This document shows positions 54,904-64,000 of a stretch of 64,000 bases of DNA, in pieces. Position 1 is the first letter of the stretch, and the number at the start of each line of letters is the position of its first letter. The notes below the pieces were generated by a model. It saw only the letters and a list, made by a program, of their open reading frames with translations. It made no database searches and was not told the DNA's origin. Location of the stretch: contig NW_004454181.1 of NCBI RefSeq assembly GCF_000283155.1, positions 24,617,391 to 24,681,390 of the forward strand, given 5' to 3'. The stretch comes from Ceratotherium simum simum (taxonomy: Eukaryota; Chordata; Mammalia; Perissodactyla; Rhinocerotidae). The position numbers were made by a program, and so were the translations under genes.

Positions 54904-55849
54904 ATGAGCTAATGAGCCTGCTCTTGGCAAAATGCGTTTAATCAATAGGATATTAACTTCTGAGGAGCTTTGGCAACTCTTTAAGCGGAAGGAGTCTGTC
55001 TCCTTAGATGATGATTTACTCAGTCAAACTTGGCAGACAGGAAGTAGTTGCAGGAACAGGGATCAAGTCTTGTACGAATCTCTGATGTCTTACCACATAG
55101 GCAGATACTCCACCTATATTTAAGGCTCTGTTTTTTTCCCTCCAGGTAAGAGTTGTGTATACATAAAGTTATTTGCCCATCAACTGTCAACCACCTGATA
55201 TGACTTAAAGTTCAGGTCACTGTGGGTAGGTAAAGTCAGATGACACTGAGTTACTGCTATTATGGAACTTCAAGTCCAGAAAATTTGCTTGGATTTTCCG
55301 TAAGAAAACACATCAGGGACCTTTCTGTGCCTGTTAGTATGACATTGTATCATCTAGCATGCGTGATTAGAAACATTAATAGTTAGAGTATATATTTAGT
55401 TTTTAAAGTGCAGACTAGAGTAGGGGCAGGGCAATCATTGCAATTTAATTAAATTTACTGTCATCTAATAGTTATCTGTGGTTCACAGAATGCTGTTTGG
55501 CCTAATTAGTGGTGATACTGACAAATAGAGTAAATAATTTGTATTTTTAAGAAATTTATCATGTATCTGAGTGAAGAAGTCACATAAGCATTGCCAAAAT
55601 TGTGATTATCTGGTTTGGAAGCATCTTATGATTGATACTTAGATACTGTCTCTCCCTACTGGCATTGCCACCAAGTCTTGGTGGACCCAGAGTTCCAATT
55701 ACTGACTGGTTCAGGGACCTCGTGTTTCTCTACCATTTTCTTTTTTATTCCTAGGGTATACCACATTCTCACTCTTCTCCAGAATCTCTTTATATTTCAC
55801 CTTGTAATATTGCTTTGTATACAGAACAATTTTTTGAATTAGAAAAATA
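54904..55849. other. No assignable feature
   Basis: Unique-looking. The segment 54930-55125 is open for 63 codons and relatively GC-balanced, but shows no domain or splice signature and is not called. Confidence 0.4.
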
Positions 55850-55965
55850 AGAATAGCTTTACCACTCACTGATATGACCTTAAGTAAGTTACATCACATT
55901 TTTAGGCCCAATTTCCTCATCTGTTAAATGAGAGTAATAATGAACATGTTATAAAATATTGTAAG
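55850..55965 (+). mobile_element. MIR SINE
   Basis: 'ctttaccactcactgatatg', 'accttaagtaagttacatca', 'cccaatttcctcatctgtta' and 'aatgagagtaataatgaaca' match the MIR core on the plus strand. Confidence 0.85.
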
Positions 55966-56336
55966 AGGTAATCGATGAATGGATAAATGAATTTGGTATA
56001 TCCATACAATGGAATATTATCCGGGCATAAAAGTAATTAAGTACGGTTGCATGCCACGATATGGATGAGCCTTGAAAACCTTATTGCTAAGTGACAGAAG
56101 CCAGACACAAAAGGCCACATATTTTGTGATTGCCTGTATATGAAATATCCAGAATAGGCAAATCCAAAGACAGAAAGTTTATTCATGGTTGCCAGGGAGT
56201 CAGAGAAGGAGGGAATGGGTAGTGACTGTTAATATTAGACAGTGGGTAATGGTTACACAACATAATGAATAAAAATCATTGAATTGTACAATTTAAAATG
56301 ATTGATTTTACGTTGTGTGAATTGAATGTAAAAAAA
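55966..56336 (+). mobile_element. L1 3' UTR, 5'-truncated
   Basis: 'ggtatatccatacaatggaa', 'gatatggatgagccttgaaa', 'ttattgctaagtgacagaag', 'ttcatggttgccagggagtc' and 'ttgaattgtacaatttaaaa' are standard L1 3' UTR landmarks, ending in a short A run at 56332-56337. Confidence 0.88.
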
Positions 56337-56344
56337 TAGGAAAG

Positions 56345-58110
56345 AAGTGCTGAAAAATCAGTAATCCAAGTATCCTATATAATAAATTAGACAAAAAAGA
56401 GCAGCAACAAAATCCCAAAGAAAGTAGTAGGGAAGAAATAATAAAAGTGAGAGTGAAGGTAGTGAAATAGAAAATAAATGTACAATGGGGAAAAAAATCA
56501 TATAAACCAAAAGTTGGTTCATAGAAAAAAGTAAAAAAATTAATAAAAACCTAGTAAGTCTGATCAAGGAAAAAAAAGAAAAGCATAAATTCCAAAGTCA
56601 AAAATAATGAAATATTACCACTAATCCTACAGCATTTTAAAATATAACATTTGATGGATACTAATTAGAATATTCAGATGAAATAGACAACCTCCTAGAA
56701 AAATGCAACTTACCAAAACTGATACAAGAATAAATAGAATAACTAGGTAGTTCTAACACTATTAAAAATATTGAAACTATTATTAAAAGCCTTCTTCAAA
56801 GAAAGCTCCTATCTCATATGGACTCACTGGTGACTACTTTCAAAGAATACAGAAGAGATGATACCAATCTATACATACTCATCCAAAGAATAGAAAAAGA
56901 ATACTTTCTATTCATTTTAAGAGGCTGAACAACCTTGATACCAATATTGGAAAAGAACATTGTAATAACAGAAAATTACAAGCCAGGCTTTCTCATGAAC
57001 ATAGGCATAAATATCCTAAATAGAATATTACAAATTTAAATCTAGCAATAGAGAAAAAGGATAATACATCTGGTAATACAGTTGTATATTCCAAGAATAT
57101 AAGATTTGCTTAACTTTTGAAAATCAATCAGTGTAAATCACTTAATTAAAAGAATAAGGGAGAAATACCATACGATTATCACAATAGAAGCAGAGAAAAG
57201 ATAGATAAAATTCAATGCTGATTCATTATTTACATAAAAAACTCAATGAACAAAATATAGTGGGCATTTTCCCTATCAGATTAAGAGCATCTATAAAAGT
57301 ATGTAAAGAAATTAGTCTACTTCATGGTTAAATCTCGAAAGCCTTCTCTGTGGTGTTGAGAATGAGGCAATAAAGCCTATTGTTATAACTTCTATTCAAC
57401 ATTTTTCTGGAAGTCTTAGTGCAATATGGGAAAAAAGAAAAATGTAAAAGTATTGGACTGAAAGAAATAAAACTGTGTTTATTTAGACAACATAATTGTG
57501 TACATACAAAATCAAAATGAATCTATATGAGTTATAGAAACCAATAAGTTAATAGAGCAACATTACTAGATACAAATATAAAAATTTCAACGTTTTAAAA
57601 AGGATACAATTTACAATTGCTTTAAAAAATCAAATACCTGTGAACAAATCTAACAAAAGTTGTGAATGGCCTCTACACACAAAATACAAAACATTATTGA
57701 GAGAAATTTAAAAAGCTACTTTCCCTCCCCAATTTTAGGAATATACCATGCACATTCAATGGAAAAATCAATATAATAAAAATGCCAGTTCTCCCACAAT
57801 GAATTTATCATTTCATTTCACTCTGAAACAATATCAAAATTGATAGGCTGATTTCAAAATTTATGTGGAAAGGCAAAGAACTAAGAAGAGCCAAGCCATT
57901 GAAGAGCCAAGACAATCTTGAAGAAGAATGAATTTGGAGAACTAACTGATAAATAAATTTACTATTAAGCACAGTAATTAACCCAATGCGTTATTAACAC
58001 AAGAATGCACAGAGACTATTAGAACAGAAAAAGAGTAAAAAGATGGTGAACTTATTTTGTGACACACATGACACTTCAGTACAGTGGCAAAAGGACTGTA
58101 AATTGAATAC
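56345..58110 (+). mobile_element. Old L1 (L1M), ORF2 part 1
   Basis: Plus-strand ORF2 in heavy decay: 'ttggttcatagaaaaaagta', 'gatgaaatagacaacctcct', 'aactttcaaagaatacagaag'-like text, 'aggctttctcatgaacatag', 'cactgaaagaaataaaactg'-like text and 'gtggaaaggcaaagaactaa'. The element continues after the MaLR LTR at 58627 and after the younger L1 at 63839. Confidence 0.78.
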
Positions 58111-58626
58111 TGTGAAAGGCAGGATAATGCCTCCCCTAACATTCATGTCCTAATCTCTAGAATTTATGACTACGTTACACAGCAAAGAATTAAGGTTGCA
58201 GATGAAATTAATTTACTAATCAGCTGATTTTAAAATAGGGAGATTATTCTGAATTATCCCGGTGTACTCAATGTAGTTGCAACAGTCCTTAAAAGTGGAA
58301 GAGGGAGGAAAAAGAGGTCAGAGTAAGAGGGAGATACAATTACAGAAGAGTGACGTGATACAGAAGAATTTGATCCACTATTGCTGGCTTTGAAGATGCA
58401 GGAAGGGGCTCTGAACCAAGGAATGCAGATGGTCTCTAGAACTGGAAAAGGAAGGAAATGGATTCTCCCCTAAAGCCTTCAGAAGGAAACAGTCCTGCAA
58501 CAACTTGAGGTGAGTGAGTCTTGTGTCAGACTTCTGACCTACAGAATTATAAGACAATAAATTTGTGGTGTTTTAAGCTTCCAAGTTTGTAGTAATGTGT
58601 TAAAGCAGCAATACAAAACTAACACA
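58111..58626 (+). mobile_element. MLT1-type ERVL-MaLR solo LTR
   Basis: 'tgtgaaaggcaggataatgc' at the start, 'tcatgtcctaatctctagaa', 'gatgcaggaaggggctctga', 'ttctgacctacagaattata', 'agacaataaatttgtggtgt' (poly(A) signal region) and 'caatacaaaactaacaca' at the end follow the MaLR consensus. TG...CA ends. It splits an old L1. Confidence 0.82.
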
Positions 58627-58890
58627 AGTTCCAGTATGGGAAAGTATGATAACCCCCAACTTCACACTGTGCATGAAAATCAATTCCAGGTAATTGTCTA
58701 TCTAAATGAGAAAAGGTAAATAAATGAATAAGGAAGCAAGCTACTAAAGGAAATATAGCAAAATATCTGCATGAGCTTTGGGTACACAAAATTTCTTAAA
58801 GAGGAAAAAATTGCAGAAGGCATAGATAAAAGTGTAATAAAAGGTTCTACTTTTTAACGTAAAAAAATATTATGTAAAGTAAAAACATAA
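58627..58890 (+). mobile_element. Old L1 (L1M), ORF2 part 2
   Basis: 'actgtgcatgaaaatcaatt', 'ccaggtaattgtctatctaa' and 'gagctttgggtacacaaaat' continue the ORF2 reading of the element at 56345, up to the insertion of the younger L1. Confidence 0.7.
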
Positions 58891-59872
58891 AAGTTCTACT
58901 TTATTATTTTTGTTGAGGTATAATTGACATACAACACTTTATTAATTCCAGGTATATGTCATAATGATTCAATATTTGTATATATTGCAAAATGATGACC
59001 GCAATAAATCTAGGTAACATCCATCACCATACATGTTACAGAACTTTTTTTCTTGTGATGAGAACTTTTAGATTTACTCTCTTAGCAACTTTCAAATATG
59101 CAATACAGTATTATTAACTATTATTAACTATAGTTGCTATACATTACATCCCCTTGACTTATTTATTTTATAACTGGAAGTTTGTACCTTTTGACTCCCT
59201 TCGCTCGTTTTGCTCACCTCACCAATCTGTTCTCTGTATTGATGAGCTTGTATTTCTTTAGATTCCACATACAAGTAAGATCATACAGTATTTGTCTTTC
59301 TCTGTCTGACTTATTTCACTTAGGATAATGCTCTCAAAGTCCATCTGTGTTGTCACAAATGATAAGATCTCATTCATTTTTATGGCTGAATAGTATTTCA
59401 TGGTATATATAATCCACATTTTCTTTATCCATTCACCCATCAATGGACACTCAGGTTGTTTTCATATCTTGGCTGTAGTAAATAATGCTGAAATGAACAT
59501 GGGGGTGCATGTATCTTTTTGAATTAGTGTTTTTGTTTTCTTCAGATAAATACCAGAAGTAGAATTGCTGGACCATATGGTAGTTCAATTTTTAATTTCT
59601 TGAGGAACCTCCATACTGTTTTCAATAGTGGCTGCACCGATTTACATTCCTACCGACAACGCACGAGAATTCTCTTTTCTCCACATCCTTGACAACAAAC
59701 TTCTTGTTTGTTGTCTTTTTGGTAATAGCCATTCTAACAGGTCTGAGGTGATAGCTCATTGTTTGATTTGCATTTCTCTAATGATTAGTGATATTGTGCA
59801 TCTTTTTTACAACCTGTTGGCCGTCTTTATGTCTTCTTTGAAAAAATGTCCATTCAGATCCTCTGCCTTTTT

Positions 59873-60110
59873 TTTTTGGTGAGGAAGATTCACCCTGAGC
59901 TAACATCTGTTGCTAATTTTCCTCTTTTTTTGCTTAAGGAAGATTGTCCCTGAGCTAACATCTGTGCCAATCTTCCTCTATTTTATATAGTTCGCCAGCA
60001 CAGCTTGGCTGACAAGTGGTGTAGGTCCACGCCTGAGATCCGAACCCACAAACCCTGGGCCACCGAAGTGGAGGGCGCCGAACTTAACCACTATGCCATG
60101 GGGCCGGCCC
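59873..60110 (-). mobile_element. ERE SINE, tandem copy 1 in L1
   Basis: 'ggtgaggaagattcaccctg' to 'catggggccggccc'. Left flank 'cctctgccttttt' (59860-59872) is L1 sequence; the right side runs straight into the repeated target 'ctccctgctcattttttt'. B box 'gagatccgaaccc' at about 60034-60046 (reverse strand). Confidence 0.92.
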
Positions 60111-60131
60111 CTCCCTGCTCATTTTTTTTTT

Positions 60132-60369
60132 GTGTGAGGAAGATCGGCCCTGAGCTAACACCTATTGCCTATCTTCCTTTTTGCCTGAGGAAGATTGTCC
60201 TTGAGCTCACATCTGTGCCAATCTTCCTCTATTTTTTGTATGTGGGACACCTGCCACAGTATGGCTTGATGAGTGGTGCATAGGTCTGCACCCAGGATCT
60301 GAACCTGCAAACCCTGGGCAACCAAAGCGGAGCGTGTGAACTTAACCACTATGCTACTGGGCTAGCCCC
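60132..60369 (-). mobile_element. ERE SINE, tandem copy 2 in L1
   Basis: Flanked by 'ctccctgctcatttttt' at 60111-60127 and 60370-60386, a perfect 17-base target duplication. Begins 'tgtgtgaggaagatcggccc' and ends 'tactgggctagcccc'. It lies on the same target as copy 1 and the L1 resumes directly after. Confidence 0.93.
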
Positions 60370-60901
60370 CTCCCTGCTCATTTTTTAATTGAATTGTTTT
60401 CTTGTTTTTTTACTTGAGTTATATGAGTTCTTGATATATTTTGGATATTAACCCTTTATCAGACATATAATTTGCAAACATTTTCTCCCATTCTGTAGGT
60501 TGCCTTTTCATTTTGTTGATGGTTTCTTTGCTGTGCAGAAGCTTTTTAGTTTGATGTAGTCCTACTTGTATAGGTTTGCTTTTGTTTCCTTTGCTTTTGG
60601 TGTCAAATCCAAAAAATCATGTCAAATCAAGACTGATGTCAAGGAGCTTACTGCCTATGTTTTCTTCTAGGAGTTTTATGGTTCCAGGTCTTATATTCAA
60701 GTTGTTAATCCATTTTGAGTTAATTTTTGTGTATGGTGTAAGATAGTGGTTCAGTTTCATTCTTTGGCATGTGCCTGTCTAGTTTTCCCAACACTATTTA
60801 ATGACGAGACTGTTCTTTTCCTATGGTATATTCTTGGATCCTTCGTTATAAATCAATTGACCATATATATATGGGTTTCTTTCTGAGCTCTTTATTTTAG
60901 T

Positions 60902-61216
60902 CTATTGATCTGTGTGTCTGCTTTTAAGCCAATAGCATACTGTTTTGATTACTATAGTTTTGTAATATAGTTTGAAATCAGGGAGCATGATGCCTCCAGC
61001 TTTGTTCTTTCTCAGCCTTGCTTTGGCTATTTGGCGTCTTTTGTGGTTCCATATGAATTTTAGTATTGTTTGTTCTATTTCTGTGAAAAATGCCATTGGA
61101 GATTTGATAGGGATTGCATTGAATCTGTAGATTATTTTGGATAGTATAGACATTTTAACAATATTAATTCTTCTATGAGCATGGAATATCTTTCCATTTC
61201 TTTGTGACTTCTTCAA
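60902..61216 (-). pseudogene. L1 ORF2p segment after the RT palm (open 104 codons)
   Basis: Contains '[20 protein letters not shown]', '[19 protein letters not shown]' and '[20 protein letters not shown]', the conserved region of ORF2p downstream of the RT domain. Open throughout but isolated by stops and by EREs on both sides. Confidence 0.85.
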
Positions 61217-61342
61217 TTTTTTTCATCAATGTCTTACTGTTTTCAGTGTACAAGTCTTTCACTTCCTTGGTTAAATTTATTCTTAAGTATTTTATTCTTT
61301 TTGATGCTATTGTAAATGGGGCTGTTTTCTTAATTTCTCTTC

Positions 61343-61586
61343 GTTTTTGTTTTTGTTTGAGGAAGATTAGCCCTGAGCTAACATCTGTTGCCAATCCTCC
61401 TCTTTTTTGCTGAGGAAGATTGGCCCTGGGCTAACATCTGTGCCCATCTTCCTCTACTTTATATGGGATGCTGCCATAATATGGCTTGATAAGCAGTGCA
61501 TAGGCCCCACCCGGGATCCGAACCTGCAACCCCGGGCCGCTGAAGCAGAGTGCGCTAACTTAACCGCTATGCCACCGGGCCTGCCC
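61343..61586 (-). mobile_element. ERE SINE in L1 ORF2
   Basis: Flanked by 'cttaatttctcttc' (61329-61342) and 'cttaatttcgttc' (61587-61599). 'gaggaagattagccctgagc' near the left, 'gggatccgaacctgc' (B box) and 'caccgggcctgcccc' at the right end. The tail is (TTTTTG)n-like. Confidence 0.93.
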
Positions 61587-61708
61587 CTTAATTTCGTTCT
61601 GATAGTTCATTATTAATGTATAAAAATGCAACAGACTTTTGTATATTGATTTTGTGTCCTGCAACTTTATTGAATTCATTTATTAGTTCTTGATGGAGTC
61701 TTTAGGAT

Positions 61709-62299
61709 TTAGTCTTTAGGGTTTTCTACAAATAATATCATGTTATCTGCAAATAGTGACAGTTTCACTTCTTCCTTTCCAGTCTGGATGCCTTTTATGT
61801 CTTTTTCTTGCCTAACTGCTCTGCCTAGGACTTCTAATACTATGTTGAATAAAAGTGGTGAGAGTGAGCATCCTTTTCCTGTTCCTGATATTAGAGGAGA
61901 AGGTTTCAGCTTGTCACAGTTGAATATGATGTTAGCTGTGGGCTTGTTATATACAGCCTTTATTATGTTGAGGTACCTTTCCTTTATACTCACTTTGTTG
62001 CGAGTTTTTATCATAAATGGATGTTGAATTTTGTCAAATGCTTTTTCTGCATTTATTCTATTCCATTGATCTATGTGTCTGTTTTTATGCCAATACCATA
62101 TTATTTTGATTACTATAGCTTTGTGATACAGTTTGAGGTCAGGGAACGTGATGCCTCCAGTTTTGTTTTTCTTTCTCAAGATCTTTCTCATCAAGATCAT
62201 ATAATTTTTATCCTTCATTTTGTTAATGTGTTGTATCACATTTATTGATTTGTGAATGTTGAACCCTTTGCATCCCTGAAATATGTCTCCTTTGATCAT
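61709..62299 (-). pseudogene. L1 reverse-transcriptase region with an in-frame foreign module
   Basis: An open frame of 196 codons. Ordinary RT landmarks are present: '[17 protein letters not shown]', '[16 protein letters not shown]' and '[17 protein letters not shown]', where the catalytic FADD has become FADN (61742-61753), so the second aspartate is lost. Immediately before 'NAEKAFDKI' about 44 codons belong to a different part of ORF2p ('[20 protein letters not shown]', normally downstream of the RT), inserted without breaking the frame. Confidence 0.85.
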
Positions 62300-63542
62300 G
62301 ATATATGATGCTTATAATGTATTGTTGAATTTGGTTTACTAATATTCTGTTGAGGATTTTTGCATTGATGTTCATCACTGATACTGGCCTGTAATTTTCT
62401 CTTCTTTTGTTGTCCTTGTCTGGTTTTGGTATCAGGGTAATGCTGGCCTCATAAAATGAGTTTATAAATGTTCAGTCCTTTTCTATTTTTCGGAAGAGTT
62501 TGAGAAGTATTGGTATTAATTCTTCTTTGAATGTTTGGTAGAATTCACCAGTACAGCTGTCTGGTCCTGGACTTTTGTTTGATGGGAGGTTTTTGATTAC
62601 TGATTCAATCTCCTTACTGGTAATCAGTGTGTACAGATTTTCTATTTCTTCATGACTCAGTCTTGGAAGATTGTATGTTTCTAGGAATTTATCTCTTTAT
62701 TCCAGGTTGTAAAATATGTCAGTGTATAATTGTTCATAGTAGTTTCTTATGATGTTTTCTATTTCTGTGGTATCAGTTTAACATCTCTTTCATTTCTGAT
62801 TTTATTTGAGTCCTCCTTTTTTCCTTGGTGAGTCTAGCTAAAGGTTTGTCAATTTCGTTTATCTTTTCAAAGAACTAGCTCTTGATTTCATTGATCTTTT
62901 CTATTGTCTTTTTAGTCTCTATTTCATTTATTTCTGCTCTGATCTTTGTTATTTCCTTCCTTCTACTAACTTTAGGCTTCATTTGTACTTCTTTTTCTAG
63001 TTCCTTAAGATGTAAAGTTACGTTGTTTATTTGAAATTTTTCTTATTTTTTGAAGTAAGCATTTATCAGTATGAACTTCTCTCTTAGAACTGCTTTTGCT
63101 GCATCCCATAAGTTTGCATATGTAGTATTTTCATTTGTCTCAAGATATTTTTTGATTTCTTCATTGGCCCATTGGTTGTTCAGTAGTATGTTGTTTAATC
63201 TGCACATATTTGTGAATTTTCCAGTTTTCTTTACTAATTGATTTCTAGTTTCATACTGTTGTGGTTGAGAAAAGATGCTAGATATGATTTCAGTCTTCTT
63301 AAATTTGTTAAGACTTGTTTTGTGGCCTTACATATAATCTATCCTGGAGAATGTTACATGCGTACTTGAGAAGAATGTGTATTCTGTTGCTTTTGAATAG
63401 AATGTTTTGTGTATATCTGTTGAGTCCATCTGGTCTAACATGTCATTTAAGGCCAATATTTCCTTATTGATTTTCTGTCTGGATGATCTACCCATTGATA
63501 TAAGTGGGGTATTAAATTCCCCTACTATTATTGTATTGCTGT

Positions 63543-63869
63543 CTATTTCTCCCTTACATCTGTTAATAATTGCTTTATATATTTAGGTGCCCCTATACTA
63601 GGTCTATAAATGTTTACAAATGTTATACCCTCTTGTTGGATTGACCACTTTATCATTATATCATATCCTTTTTCGTCTCTTATTATAGTCTTTGTTCTAA
63701 CGTCTATTTTGTCGGATATAAGTATCACTACTCCAGCTTTCTTTTGGTTTCCAATTGCATGGAATACCTTTTTCCATCCCTTCACTTTTAGTCTGTGTGT
63801 GTCTTTAGACCTGAAGTGAGTCTCTTGTAGGCAAATATAATAGATACCAGGAGCAAAGTGGAAAGACAA
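63543..63869 (-). pseudogene. L1 ORF2p endonuclease segment (open 108 codons)
   Basis: Reads 'ICLQETHFRSKDTHRLKVKG', including the QETH motif whose glutamate is a catalytic metal ligand in the APE-like fold, then 'KAGVVILISDKIDV' and 'ITFVNIYRPS'. The element is cut a few codons upstream at about 63838, so the N-terminal part of the endonuclease (with the first asparagine) is absent. Confidence 0.85.
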
Positions 63870-64000
63870 GCCATGGAATGGGAAAAAATAATTACCTATA
63901 TATATTCATATATATATATGACTAAAACTCATACCCAGATTATACAAAGAACTCTATAAATCAGTTAGTAAAAGACAGATATCCCAATAAAAAATAATCA
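63839..64000 (+). mobile_element. Old L1 (L1M), ORF2 part 3
   Basis: 'aagtggaaagacaagccatg', 'gaatgggaaaaaataattac' and 'cagattatacaaagaactct' are plus-strand ORF2 3' text that continues the order of the 58627-58890 piece. The element runs off the window. Confidence 0.75.

Larger units (their letters stand above)
58905..63838 (-). mobile_element. Younger L1, 3' UTR to ORF2 endonuclease, 5'-truncated
   Basis: Starts with a complete L1 3' UTR ('gttgaggtataattgacata', 'catccatcaccatacatgtt') next to a short T-rich tail, continues through ORF2 in reverse and stops near 63838 within the endonuclease region. Three EREs have inserted (59873, 60132, 61343). Open frames of 100-196 codons survive, so this is the least decayed L1 here apart from its insertions. 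Confidence 0.9.

Noticed and set aside
61343..61586. Repeated 'gaggaagat' units with regular spacing, considered as a CRISPR-like array
   Set aside because: The repeats are the two related halves within each ERE SINE; spacers are SINE sequence, and the genome is mammalian.
63900..63920. Short (TA)n 'atatatatatg' as a promoter TATA region
   Set aside because: It is inside an old L1 and part of a small AT-rich slip; no other promoter element.

Overview
This is mammalian nuclear DNA, almost certainly from a perissodactyl and most probably an equid. The main evidence is eight copies of a tRNA-derived SINE with the structure of the Equine Repetitive Element (ERE) family: a head reading roughly GGGCCGGCCC, pol III A and B boxes, a GATGTTAGCTCAGGGC motif near the 3' end and an A tail. 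Family names here come from memory of consensus sequences; no repeat library was run. The rest is AT-rich, full of pan-mammalian repeats (MIR, L2, MER5-type hAT elements, ERVL-MaLR LTRs, L1s of several ages), and holds one 360-base run of N (42839-43198), so it is a draft assembly.

I found no supportable host protein-coding exon, no structural RNA gene and no CRISPR-like array. Open frames that carry recognisable protein sequence are all decayed LINE-1 ORF1 or ORF2. The window is best described as an intergenic or intronic, gene-poor tract built of stacked transposons.

Layout: 0-2.7 kb, an L1 3' end, then an old plus-strand L1 (ORF1 remnant, then the ORF2 endonuclease start) split by an MLT1-like LTR. 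3-9.2 kb, L2 and MIR fossils. 9.55-15.55 kb, a minus-strand L1 that keeps its 5' UTR and 3' UTR but has lost the middle (ORF1 is joined to ORF2), with a second L1 nested inside it. 15.6-35 kb, the least repeat-dense part, with scattered MIR/L2/MER5, a palindromic MITE, an L2 split by a class I LTR, a solo LTR with a perfect 4-bp target duplication, and four EREs, two of them in tandem. 35.3-40.6 kb, L2, an old L1 broken by a DNA element and by about 620 bases I cannot identify, and an LTR-like stretch. 40.6-48.1 kb, a minus-strand L1 with ORF1, ORF2 and a GC-rich 5' UTR but no 3' end; it hosts another L1 (containing the assembly gap), an ERE and a TTCC/TCCC satellite inside ORF1. 48.1-56.3 kb, older L1 pieces with MIR, MER5 and hAT insertions. 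56.3-64 kb, an old plus-strand L1 split first by a MaLR LTR and then by a younger minus-strand L1 (58.9-63.84 kb), which itself hosts three EREs.

The nesting order gives a relative chronology: old L1, L2 and MIR first, then MaLR/ERV LTRs, then the younger L1s, then the EREs. The most unusual signals are an in-frame foreign L1 module inside a reverse transcriptase region (near 62.1 kb), a perfect 67-bp higher-order duplication of a TTCC tract inside an L1 ORF1 (46.0 kb), two ERE pairs stacked on one target site, an unexplained 620-base insert in an old L1 (37.3-37.95 kb), and two stretches that look like conserved non-coding elements (16.1-16.4 and 34.1-34.3 kb).
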